From contig NZ_URHZ01000064.1 in the NCBI RefSeq assembly GCF_900547735.1, positions 1 through 32,117 on the forward strand: a DNA stretch of 32,117 nucleotides. Reading direction: 5' to 3'. Position 1 is the first letter of the stretch. Each line of letters starts with the position of its first letter. This DNA comes from an uncultured Clostridium sp. GTDB lineage: Bacteria > Bacillota > Clostridia > Lachnospirales > Lachnospiraceae. Shown here piece after piece: positions 8,056 to 15,038 of this stretch. The notes beneath the pieces are model-generated. The model was not told the origin of the DNA, made no database searches, and was given only the letters and a program-made list of their open reading frames with translations. The translations under genes were made by a program, and so were the position numbers.

Positions 8056-8742
8056 ATGCCGTTTAATATAGCGATTGACGGGCCTGCGGGAGCGGGCAAG
8101 AGCACGGTTGCAAGGCAGCTTGCAAAAAATCTTGGATATATTTATGTGGATACAGGCGCCATGTACAGAGCAATGGCACTGTATTTTCTGAGAAAAGGAA
8201 TTGATAAGGAAGACGGCAGGGCGATTGAGGAAGCCTGCGGTGAAGTGGAAATCTCCCTTGAATATAAAGACGGGGCCCAGCAGCTCATCCTGAACGGGGA
8301 GAATGTTACGGGTCTCATCAGAACCGAAGAGGTAGGCAATATGGCGTCCGCCACATCGGTCTACGCACCCGTCAGAAAGAAACTGCTGGAACTGCAGAGA
8401 AAACTGGCGCAGAGAAAAGACGTGGTTATGGACGGCCGGGACATCGGCACATGCGTGCTTCCCGACGCCAACCTGAAGGTATATCTGACCGCGGGCAGCC
8501 GGGTCAGGGCGCTCCGCCGCTATAAGGAACTGCAGGAGAAGAATGTGGAGTGCGACCTGGAAGCGATTGAAAAGGATATCATTGATCGCGATTACCGTGA
8601 TATGCACCGGGAAATTGCACCGCTGAAACAGGCGGAGGATGCGGTCCTTCTGGACTCCTCCAATATGACGCTGGAAGAAGTGCTTAATGAGATGGAGAGC
8701 CTGGTGGAGGATGCGGGCAGCAAGGGCTGCTGCGGCTGTTAA
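8056..8742 (+). CDS. cmk: Cytidylate (CMP/dCMP) kinase
   Basis: A 228-residue cytoplasmic kinase that phosphorylates CMP and dCMP with ATP. The P-loop GPAGAGKS is at residues 9-16, followed by YVDTGAMYRA and the LID/CMP-site motifs VVMDGRDIGT and RDYRDMHREIAPLKQAEDA, all standard for Cmk. The ATG at 8056 is chosen because GGAGG (8041-8045) is 10 bases upstream and the N-terminus MPFNIAIDGPAG fits the family; the frame is open further upstream but overlaps the flavoprotein gene. The C-terminus ends in an unusual GSKGCCGC. ispH follows after 97 bases, an arrangement common in Clostridia. Confidence 0.95.
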   Translation: MPFNIAIDGPAGAGKSTVARQLAKNLGYIYVDTGAMYRAMALYFLRKGIDKEDGRAIEEACGEVEISLEYKDGAQQLILNGENVTGLIRTEEVGNMASATSVYAPVRKKLLELQRKLAQRKDVVMDGRDIGTCVLPDANLKVYLTAGSRVRALRRYKELQEKNVECDLEAIEKDIIDRDYRDMHREIAPLKQAEDAVLLDSSNMTLEEVLNEMESLVEDAGSKGCCGC

Positions 8743-8839
8743 CCGTCCTTCTGTGCACAGGGATATAAAATGGGGCGTGTACCCGGCATGCGCAGACCTA
8801 TCTGAACTGTTACGAAGGCTTCAGCAGAAGGGGAATAAT

Positions 8840-9691
8840 ATGGAAGTAATTGTTGCAAAGACAGCCGGTTTCTGCTTTGGCGTAAAGCGGGCTGTGGATC
8901 AGGTTTATGAACAGATTGAAAAAGGCAAAACGCCGATTTATACCTTCGGCCCGATCATCCATAACGAAGAGGTGGTCCGGGATCTGGAGGAGAAGGGCGT
9001 AAAAGTCATTGAAACGGAAGACGAGCTGAGAAAACTGACGGAGGGTGTGGTGGTAATCCGATCCCACGGCGTCGGAAAAGCGATTTACGACATTCTGGAG
9101 GAGAAGGGAATTGAAGTCGTCGACGCCACCTGCCCCTTTGTAAAAAAGATACACCGGATTGTAAAAGAGCAGAATGAGGCGGGCCGCCGCGTCATCATAG
9201 TGGGAAATGGCAGCCATCCGGAAGTTGAGGGAATAAAAGGATGGGGAAATGACGATACTCTAGTCATCCAGACGGTTGAAGAATTTGAAAAATTACGCAT
9301 TACAGAGGGCGAAAAGCTGTGTATTGTTGCCCAGACGACATTTAACTACAATAAATTTCAAGATTTAGTTGAAAAAATTTCTAAAACGCGTTATGATATA
9401 CTTGTTTTAAATACGATTTGCAATGCAACACAGGAAAGACAAGTGGAAGCAAGGCAGATAGCTTCACAGGTTGATGTTATGATTGTCATCGGAGGAAGAA
9501 ACAGTTCTAACACTCAGAAGTTGTATGAGATTTGCCGAAGGGAATGTAAGGAGACTTACTATATCCAGACACTGAAAGATTTCAAACCTGAAAAGGCAGG
9601 TTCTGTGCGCAGCGTAGGTATTACAGCAGGGGCATCAACCCCGAATCAAATTATCGAGGAGGTTCATACTAATGTCAGAATTAAGTTTTGA
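8840..9691 (+). CDS. ispH: 4-hydroxy-3-methylbut-2-enyl diphosphate reductase
   Basis: A 283-residue iron-sulfur enzyme catalysing the last step of the MEP isoprenoid pathway, making IPP and DMAPP from HMBPP. The three cluster cysteines are visible: C12 (GFCFGV), C98 (DATCPFV) and C194 (NTICNAT). So are the conserved histidines H41, H76 and H126. The ATG at 8840 has AGAAGGGG 6-13 bases upstream and gives the family-typical N-terminus MEVIVAKTAGFCFG. Its last 20 bases overlap the start of rpsA in another frame. The 3-prime part is markedly AT-richer than the 5-prime part (see findings). In many Clostridia IspH and S1 are one fused polypeptide; here they are separate. Confidence 0.95.
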   Translation: MEVIVAKTAGFCFGVKRAVDQVYEQIEKGKTPIYTFGPIIHNEEVVRDLEEKGVKVIETEDELRKLTEGVVVIRSHGVGKAIYDILEEKGIEVVDATCPFVKKIHRIVKEQNEAGRRVIIVGNGSHPEVEGIKGWGNDDTLVIQTVEEFEKLRITEGEKLCIVAQTTFNYNKFQDLVEKISKTRYDILVLNTICNATQERQVEARQIASQVDVMIVIGGRNSSNTQKLYEICRRECKETYYIQTLKDFKPEKAGSVRSVGITAGASTPNQIIEEVHTNVRIKF

Positions 9692-10811
9692 ACAAATGTT
9701 TGAAGAATCATCAATTAAGCGATTACGTGCAGGAGAGGCAGTTACCGGTCAGGTCATCGGCGTAAAAGAAGATGAAATTATTCTCAGTATCGCTGGAAGT
9801 AAGTCAGAAGGTATTATTTCGAGAAGTGAGTTCACGAATGAACCAAACGTGGATTTAACAACAAAAGTTTCCGTAGGGGACGAGCTGGAAGTAAAAGTTC
9901 TCAAAGTAAACGACGGCGAAGGAATGGCTGCTTTATCTTACAAGAGACTGGCTGCCGATAAGGGATTAAAACGCCTGAAAGAAGCATTCGAGAACAAAGA
10001 AGTACTGACAGAGAAAGTTACACAGGTTATGGAAAAAGGTCTTGTTGTTGAAGTGGAAGGCACAAGGGTATTCATCCCTGCAAGCATGGTTTCCGATACT
10101 TACGACAAAGATTTATCCAAATATGCAGGCCAGGAGATCGAATTCGTGGTAACAGAGTTCAATCCGAACGGCAGAAGAAGCAGAATCATCGGCGACAGAA
10201 AACAGCTTCTGCTTGCTAAGAAGGCTGCTATGCAGAAAGAATTATTTGAGAAGATCGCTGTTGGACAGACAGTTGAGGGCGTTGTTAAGAATGTAACAGA
10301 TTTTGGTGCATTCATCGACCTCGGCGGCGCTGACGGTTTACTTCATATCTCCGAGATGTCCTGGGGCAGAGTTGAGAACCCGAAGAAGGTTTTCAAAGTC
10401 GGCGATAAGGTAACGGCTCTGATCAAAGACATCAACGGCGAGAAGGTTGCATTAAGCCTTAAGTTCCCGGAGACCAATCCGTGGGCTAACGCTGCAGAGA
10501 AATATGCTGTAGGCAACATTGTAGAAGGTAAAGTAGCACGTATGACTGATTTCGGCGCATTCGTTGAGCTGGAGCCAGGCGTAGATGCTCTGCTTCACGT
10601 ATCCCAGATTTCCAGAGAGCACGTTGAGAAACCATCCGACGTTTTATCTGCAGGCCAGATCATCACAGCAAGAGTTGTAGACTTCAACGAAGCTGACAGA
10701 AAGATCAGCCTCAGCACAAAAGCTCTCGAAGCTCCGTCAGATATGTACAATGATGGAGACATCGCTGACGTAGATATCGATGCAGTAGCTGCTCAGGAGG
10801 ATGCTGAGTAA
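9672..10811 (+). CDS. rpsA: 30S ribosomal protein S1 (four-domain, Firmicutes type)
   Basis: A 379-residue RNA-binding protein with four S1 OB-fold domains, at about residues 19-91, 108-176, 197-265 and 280-351. The last two carry the classic TDFGAF and LLHISEMSWGRV / LLHVSQISREHV strands. It helps bring mRNA to the 30S subunit, although in Firmicutes the four-domain form may have a looser ribosomal role. A strong GAGGAGGT (9656-9663) inside the 3-prime end of ispH sits 8 bases before ATG 9672, so it is initiated independently. The acidic C-terminal tail (DGDIADVDIDAVAAQEDAE) is typical. Codons are those of a highly expressed gene. A terminator follows at 10841. Confidence 0.95.
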   Translation: MSELSFEQMFEESSIKRLRAGEAVTGQVIGVKEDEIILSIAGSKSEGIISRSEFTNEPNVDLTTKVSVGDELEVKVLKVNDGEGMAALSYKRLAADKGLKRLKEAFENKEVLTEKVTQVMEKGLVVEVEGTRVFIPASMVSDTYDKDLSKYAGQEIEFVVTEFNPNGRRSRIIGDRKQLLLAKKAAMQKELFEKIAVGQTVEGVVKNVTDFGAFIDLGGADGLLHISEMSWGRVENPKKVFKVGDKVTALIKDINGEKVALSLKFPETNPWANAAEKYAVGNIVEGKVARMTDFGAFVELEPGVDALLHVSQISREHVEKPSDVLSAGQIITARVVDFNEADRKISLSTKALEAPSDMYNDGDIADVDIDAVAAQEDAE

Positions 10812-10840
10812 TCAGGATCGCGATAATAGATTAATATTAA

Positions 10841-10873
10841 GGACGTCTGCCGGTATGGCAGGCGTCTTCTTTA
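10841..10873 (+). terminator. Rho-independent terminator of the ispH-rpsA operon
   Basis: GACGTCTGCC (10842-10851) pairs with GGCAGGCGTC (10857-10866), one G-U pair, around a 5-base loop. TTCTTTATAT follows. It lies 30 bases after the rpsA stop. Confidence 0.9.
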
Positions 10874-10885
10874 TATATAAGGGAA

Positions 10886-11006
10886 GTCTTCAGTCCTGGG
10901 CGGAGGGGGATGCGGGTGGGGGAGGAGGAAAGGTTACGGCCGGGACTGAAGACGCGAATGTTTTCGCCATCCCGCGTCCCGCCAGCCATGACTGATTGTC
11001 CTCATC
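10886..11006. repeat. Palindromic intergenic element, short form, copy A (left outer arm missing)
   Basis: The inner inverted box is GTCTTCAGTCCTGG (10886-10899) facing CCGGGACTGAAGAC (10940-10953) across a 40-base G-rich centre. It pairs throughout with one G-U. The right outer arm continues with CCATCCCGC, CCAGCC and CTGATTGTCCTCA (about 10970-11005), closely matching the right arm of the element at 24800-24870. No matching left outer arm is seen, because the rpsA terminator occupies that place. Confidence 0.8.
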
Positions 11007-11296
11007 ATTCCGGGGAAGAGTATTGTTTCGGCCTCTACGTTTATCCGTGAATCGGTATAAATAGGACTTAAGTCTTAAAGCGGGATACTTGTTGATTTCC
11101 GGAGCATTACCGTTGGCTTTTTAGAAAGTTATCCACAATCCTAAATTATAATATGCGGCGGACTTTCCTATTCTTAAGCTATTTGCTTATGGGCGGTAAA
11201 CTTTCAGAAAGAATTGCGGAATCCTGGAAGCTCTATTTTAGGGTTTTCATATTATCATTTGCATATCATCGTTTGTGTTTTATCGCCTTCATATCC
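11007..11296. other. Gene-free stretch between repeat elements
   Basis: I see no believable gene here. A 62-codon frame at 11153-11341 runs into the repeat core and has no family features. The stretch holds an exact DnaA-box sequence TTATCCACA (11129-11137) and a perfect 10-bp palindrome GACTTAAGTC (11065-11074). The bases just before 11297 share weak similarity (GTGTTTT near 11273-11280) with the centre of the long element at 25141. Confidence 0.5.
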
Positions 11297-11398
11297 TTAG
11301 CAGCCGCTTCGCATTCCGCAAGCGGGAGCGGGTCCCCGTAGGAATTTTTTCAGCCCGGATTCCCCCTGGCGACAACCTTCGCCGGGACTACTGAAGCC
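11297..11398. repeat. Degenerate right half of a long-form palindromic element
   Basis: The stretch TAGCAGCCGCTTCGCATTCC, then CAAGCGGGAGCGGGTCCCC, then GGAATTTTTTC is nearly identical to the core at 25155-25210 and, in reverse, to 32072-32117. It ends in a damaged inner box, CCGGGACTACTGAAGCC (11382-11398), carrying a two-base insertion and other changes relative to CCGGGACTGAAGAC. No left-hand box is recognisable. The core ATTCC...GGAATTTTTT can fold as a terminator-like hairpin. Confidence 0.75.
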
Positions 11399-11487
11399 TC
11401 AGCCGCCAACTTCCCCGCCCGTCCGCCATCCTGAAGTCGGCGTCCCCCCATTTCAACTAAATCCTCCCCCTAAGAATAAAATAGTTG

Positions 11488-11516
11488 TTGACAACCAATA
11501 TTATATATCATATAAT
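11488..11516 (+). promoter_or_regulatory. Consensus sigma-A promoter upstream of padR
   Basis: TTGACA (11488-11493) and TATAAT (11511-11516) are both exact consensus with the ideal 17-base spacing. The predicted start near 11523 leaves a leader of about 210 bases before padR. The promoter sits at the left edge of an AT-rich tract (about 11470-11620) and overlaps a palindrome, suggesting repression by the PadR protein itself. Confidence 0.75.
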
Positions 11517-11547
11517 ACCATTATACTATATAACATATAATATATAA
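11501..11547. promoter_or_regulatory. Imperfect AT-rich palindrome over the padR -10 box, candidate PadR operator
   Basis: The left edge TTATATATCATATAA and the right edge (read in reverse complement TTATATATTATATG) match with few differences, giving a dyad of about 47 bases covering the -10 box and start site. PadR proteins commonly autoregulate by binding AT-rich dyads at their own promoter. The tract is so AT-rich that part of the symmetry may be chance. Confidence 0.35.
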
Positions 11548-11555
11548 ATAAAAAC

Positions 11556-11613
11556 AATATACTAAATAAAATAATATTAAGTCCACAACAATATTAAAAT
11601 TTCTACAATATTA
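11556..11613. repeat. AATATTA motifs at a regular 17-base spacing in the padR leader
   Basis: AATATTA begins at 11573, 11590 and 11607, exactly 17 bases apart, the last two within ACAATATTA. A weaker version (AATATAC) begins at 11556, again in phase. They lie downstream of the predicted transcription start and upstream of padR. Confidence 0.45.
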
Positions 11614-11731
11614 TTGCAGTAATCATCCCCCGTCCCTCGTTATAACTTATAGGACGGCAAATAACCCGGTAACGATACGGGCCCCGTATCATTACTACAC
11701 AACATAACCCTACAGAACAGGAAGTGAGAGA

Positions 11732-12046
11732 ATGGTATTTAACACAGGAGCAGCACTTTTGGATGCAGTAGTTTTGGCCGCTGTTTCCAGAGAAAATCAG
11801 GGGACTTATGGGTATAAGATCACCCAGGATGTCCGCCGTGCCATTGAGATTTCGGAATCCACCCTATATCCGGTGCTGAGACGGCTTCAGAAAGAGGAAT
11901 GTCTGGAAACTTACGATATGGCCATTGACGGGAGAAACAGAAGATACTACAAGATTACGGAGAACGGCCGTGCTCAGTTGAACCTCTATAAGAGTGAGTG
12001 GAGCATCTATTCACGCAGAATATCAGAGATCCTGGGGGAGGTATGA
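11732..12046 (+). CDS. PadR-family transcriptional regulator
   Basis: A 104-residue winged-helix regulator. The family pattern is clear: TYGYKITQDV, then the recognition segment ESTLYPVLRRLQKEECLETY, then the wing GRNRRYYKITENGRAQL. AGGAAGTGAGAG precedes the ATG. The downstream HAAS-domain gene starts at or just after the padR stop codon, so translation is coupled. PadR / DUF1700 / DUF4097 is a recurring Firmicutes module in which the regulator controls envelope-associated partners. The long AT-rich leader with a consensus promoter and dyad suggests autoregulation. The inducing signal is unknown. Confidence 0.9.
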   Translation: MVFNTGAALLDAVVLAAVSRENQGTYGYKITQDVRRAIEISESTLYPVLRRLQKEECLETYDMAIDGRNRRYYKITENGRAQLNLYKSEWSIYSRRISEILGEV

Positions 12047-12051
12047 GGAAG

Positions 12052-13008
12052 ATGAAAAAAGAAGAATTTTTAAGACAGTTGGAATATCTGCTCCAGGATA
12101 TTCCGGAGGATGACAAAAGAGACGCAATCGATTATTATAGAGATTATCTGGAGGAGGCAGGACCGGAGCAGGAAGAAGCGGTGCTTGAAGAGTTTGGAAG
12201 TCCGGAGCGGATTGCCTCCGTGATACGGACCGATCTCCTGGGAGGAATGGAAAGCGCGGGCGAGTTTACCGATAATGGATACGATGACCGGCGGTTCAGG
12301 ACCTCGGCTTATCCGGCGGTGAATGACGGGAAAACGTCCGGTTCTGCGGAGCAGAATAACGGCGGCCCAGACGGAGAACAGAGGGAAGACCATTCCGGCA
12401 GCGGTAATACGGGAAATCAACAGGGATACCGTGCAAACAGCGGCCGGAGTAATTACAGACAGGGAAGCTACAGGCAGGGAAGTTACAGACAGACAAACCG
12501 CGGCCAGGGAAGTTACGGCCAGGCGGGCTATGGTCAGGGAAGCGGCCGGGGAACCTATGAAAAAGGCAGTTACGCCGACAAAAACCAGGGCCAGGGTGTT
12601 CCCTCAAACGACAGCAAATGGTGGAAATATCTTCTGATTGCTCTGGGAATCCTCTGCATTGGGCCATTTGCCATAGCGGCCGTATTCGGGGCCGCCGGGA
12701 CGGCAACCGGTTTTGTTGTTGTATTGGCCACAGTGCTCCTTGTGCTTGCCCTTTTGACGATAGCAGGTATCCTGGGCGGTGTTGCCATGGTGATAGCCGG
12801 AATCATGCAGTTGTTCGGAGGTTTCTGGAGCGGAGTGATGAGTATCGGCCTGGGGCTGGTGTTCGGCGGAGCAGGCTGTCTGCTTCTGTGCTGTTCCTGG
12901 CTGTTTTACGGCAGGTTCCTGCCGTGGGCGGTCATGGGAATTGTTCATTTTATTGAAAAGATTATGCATAGGGACGGTGGCAATTCCGGCCGGAAAACAG
13001 GCGTATAA
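12052..13008 (+). CDS. HAAS-domain (DUF1700) membrane protein with QGSY-rich linker
   Basis: A 318-residue protein in three parts. Residues about 1-65 form a helical cytoplasmic HAAS/DUF1700 domain (MKKEEFLRQLEYLLQDIP, then EEAVLEEFGSPERIASVI). Residues about 70-185 are a disordered polar linker, with 120-185 rich in Q, G, S, Y and R (YRQGSYRQGSYRQ). Residues about 188-305 contain four hydrophobic membrane segments. The start at 12052 is preferred over 12043 because GGGGGAGG (12034-12041) is 10 bases from the former and only one base from the latter. It follows padR directly and precedes the DUF4097 gene by 16 bases. The N-terminal domain often accompanies PadR as a partner. Molecular function unknown. 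Confidence 0.8.
   Translation: MKKEEFLRQLEYLLQDIPEDDKRDAIDYYRDYLEEAGPEQEEAVLEEFGSPERIASVIRTDLLGGMESAGEFTDNGYDDRRFRTSAYPAVNDGKTSGSAEQNNGGPDGEQREDHSGSGNTGNQQGYRANSGRSNYRQGSYRQGSYRQTNRGQGSYGQAGYGQGSGRGTYEKGSYADKNQGQGVPSNDSKWWKYLLIALGILCIGPFAIAAVFGAAGTATGFVVVLATVLLVLALLTIAGILGGVAMVIAGIMQLFGGFWSGVMSIGLGLVFGGAGCLLLCCSWLFYGRFLPWAVMGIVHFIEKIMHRDGGNSGRKTGV
12457..12540 (+). repeat. Imperfect short tandem repeats encoding the QGSY-rich linker
   Basis: Copies of a 15-base unit such as AGACAGGGAAGCTACAGGCA encode R-Q-G-S-Y repeats, with looser G-Q-G-S-Y and G-Q-A-G-Y variants following. Because the unit is a multiple of three, copy number changes would keep the frame and change only linker length. Confidence 0.6.
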
Positions 13009-13024
13009 CGGAGGAGGATGAGAG

Positions 13025-13996
13025 ATGAAAAAATGGATGAAAGGCATAGCGATTACCGGAATCGTCCTGCTCTTAGTCGGTACCGCGGTCACCGCACTGG
13101 CGGCCGTTGTCGGGAATGCCACACAGGAGCGCGGTATGGTGGGAAACTGGGCCGAGCGGCATTTTGACGACGGGTTGATGGAACATATTGAAGACACCCT
13201 GCGGTTCAACAGCCGGCGTCACAGGAGCGGCAGGAATCTTACGATCGATTCCGACCGGTATGATGATGGTGATGACGGTTCCGACAGTGATTCTTACGAG
13301 AACCTGAACATCTGTCCGAAAGAGGAGATGGAGTTAGTCGGAACCTATAAGGATATTACAAAGCTTGAAGTAGAAGCAGAGCGATCGGCGGTAAAAATAG
13401 TGGAAAATCCGGAACTGACGGATGAGATCCTCGTCTATATGAAGAATGATACGTATACTATTATTGAGATAGAGTCGGACGACGAACCTGGCAAGTTGTC
13501 AGTCAAGTATTCCTGGCCCAGCAGAAAGTATACATGGCCGTCAAAGGATACCGGATATACGCAGGGCATCATCGAGGTTCCCCCGGGATACCGTTTCCGT
13601 GAGGCAGAGCTGGAAGCAAAGGCATCATATATCAAAGCGGCTTCTGTGTATGCAGATGATCTCGATGTGAGTGTCAAGGCGGGAGAGCTGCAGCTCGGTA
13701 GTTTTCAGGCAGGCAAAGCGGACTTTTCAGTGGAAGCAGGCAGCATCACTGCATATGGAGATATAGAACGCCAGATGGAGGCGGAGGTGAAAGCCGGAGC
13801 GGTTACCTTAGAGCTGGCCGGAGGGGAGAAAGATTATAATTTCTACCTGGATAATGCGGTTGGCAATGTTTTAATCGGTGATTCGGTTTATTCCGGCCTT
13901 TCCAATGATACAAAGGTCAACAACGGTTCGGAGAAAAACGTAAGTATTGACTGTTCCGCCGGATCGGTGGAAGTGAGATTTTCAGATAAGAACTGA
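13025..13996 (+). CDS. DUF4097 family membrane-anchored beta-repeat protein
   Basis: A 323-residue protein. Residues about 6-30 are a hydrophobic anchor or signal (GIAITGIVLLLVGTAVTALA), so the rest is expected outside the membrane. Residues about 66-95 are Arg- then Asp/Ser-rich (DSDRYDDGDDGSDSDSY). From about residue 110 on, short beta-strands repeat in the style of DUF4097 solenoids (DLDVSVKAGELQLG, ADFSVEAGSITAYG, EAEVKAGAVTLELAG). GGAGGATGAGAG precedes the ATG. It is the third gene of the padR module, 16 bases after the HAAS gene. DUF4097 proteins are linked to cell envelope functions, but no activity is established. The acidic stretch could bind divalent cations; that is inference. Confidence 0.8.
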   Translation: MKKWMKGIAITGIVLLLVGTAVTALAAVVGNATQERGMVGNWAERHFDDGLMEHIEDTLRFNSRRHRSGRNLTIDSDRYDDGDDGSDSDSYENLNICPKEEMELVGTYKDITKLEVEAERSAVKIVENPELTDEILVYMKNDTYTIIEIESDDEPGKLSVKYSWPSRKYTWPSKDTGYTQGIIEVPPGYRFREAELEAKASYIKAASVYADDLDVSVKAGELQLGSFQAGKADFSVEAGSITAYGDIERQMEAEVKAGAVTLELAGGEKDYNFYLDNAVGNVLIGDSVYSGLSNDTKVNNGSEKNVSIDCSAGSVEVRFSDKN

Positions 13997-14054
13997 GAGA
14001 AACGAAAATAAAGCGCCGGATGTTCTTTCATGCAGCCGGATGGATAACATTTTG

Positions 14055-14098
14055 AAAGCTGACACAGCCGTTTTAACAAGAACGGCTGTGTCAGCTTT
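14055..14098. terminator. Perfect 18-bp bidirectional terminator between convergent operons
   Basis: AAAGCTGACACAGCCGTT (14055-14072) pairs perfectly with 14081-14098 around the 8-base loop TTAACAAG. TTTTA follows on the + strand, and a run rich in T (TTTCAAAA) follows on the - strand. It lies between the DUF4097 gene and the minus-strand LytTR gene and should terminate both. Confidence 0.9.
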
Positions 14099-14115
14099 TA
14101 TGAATAAAAATTCAT

Positions 14116-14838
14116 TTAAATGCCTCCGTTTATTTTTAAGAACTGGTAGTCTGCATACTGCTGGTAGATGGCATTCCGGTTGCCCCGGGTGATGGGTACA
14201 CGCTCTCCATTCTCCATGATGAAATCGTGCTTATCGACGGAGGCGACGTGATCCATATTTACAATACAGTTGCGGTAACAGCACAGAAACTGCGGATAGC
14301 ACAGCAGAAGCGGTGAAAATACGTCAAACTGCTGATAAGAACGGATCAGTCTGGTAGAGGTGTGAATTTGAATATAGTGATTGTAATAATCAGTGTAGAT
14401 GATTTCACCCAGCGGTATCTTGACCAGCGTACGGCTTTCTTTTACCTCGATATATCGGATATGTTTAGCCAGCTCATTGTGGCACAGATCCATGGTTCTC
14501 TGGAAACGCTCTTCCGACAGAGGCTTGAGCAGATAATCAAAAGCGCGTACCTCGAATCCCTGCAGGGCGTATTCTTTACTGGAACTGATGAAAATCAAAA
14601 GACATTCCGAATCGGTTTCGCGGATTTTTCTGGCAACCTCGATGCCGGAAATACCGTCCATTAGTATGTCCAGAAATATTAAATCATAGGATTTGGAAGG
14701 CCAGTTTTCCAGAAATGCATCCCCGCTTGTGTAAGTGTCGATTACTCTGTATACCTGGCGGTTCGACAGGTAAGTCTGGAGATAACGTTCCAGTAAAGAT
14801 AATTCTTGCCCAGAGTCTTCTATAATTGCAATGTCCAT
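14116..14838 (-). CDS. LytTR-type response regulator (AgrA/LytR-like)
   Basis: A 240-residue response regulator, the only convincing minus-strand gene here. The receiver domain (about 1-118) has D8, the phosphoacceptor D57 (LIFLDILMDG) and K104 (YLLKP). The C-terminal LytTR DNA-binding domain (about 130-232) has the RYIEVKESRTLVKIPLGEI and FLCCYRNCIVNMDHVASV strands. The start has GGGGAG about 8 bases upstream on the minus strand. No sensor kinase gene is adjacent, so it is an orphan in this window. Relatives answer peptide signals or control toxin, bacteriocin or competence genes; the target here is not known. Confidence 0.92.
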   Translation of the reverse strand: MDIAIIEDSGQELSLLERYLQTYLSNRQVYRVIDTYTSGDAFLENWPSKSYDLIFLDILMDGISGIEVARKIRETDSECLLIFISSSKEYALQGFEVRAFDYLLKPLSEERFQRTMDLCHNELAKHIRYIEVKESRTLVKIPLGEIIYTDYYNHYIQIHTSTRLIRSYQQFDVFSPLLLCYPQFLCCYRNCIVNMDHVASVDKHDFIMENGERVPITRGNRNAIYQQYADYQFLKINGGI

Positions 14839-15038
14839 TTAAATCTCCCCTAGTTACAAATTCTCGTTTCTATTTTAACAAAATAGAGGCCATGTTTGAA
14901 AAAAATGTCGGTAAAAATATGTCAAAAAATGTAAAAAACTTGTATGGGAACATAATTTAAGTATATTCTGAAAAATAACGGTGTCAACGATCCGGGATTT
15001 TTCTGTTCAGGTAAATATTGGAAATATCCCTAAAAATT

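Noticed and set aside
7855..8607. A 250-codon minus-strand open frame opposite the flavoprotein end and cmk
   Set aside because: No domain, and it spans two well-supported plus-strand genes.
9660..9700. A frameshift breaking an IspH-S1 fusion
   Set aside because: A well-spaced GAGGAGGT and a normal S1 N-terminus show independent initiation, so a break is not needed to explain the arrangement.
11153..11341. A 62-codon plus-strand frame
   Set aside because: It has no ribosome binding site and runs into the repeat core that is clearly non-coding elsewhere.
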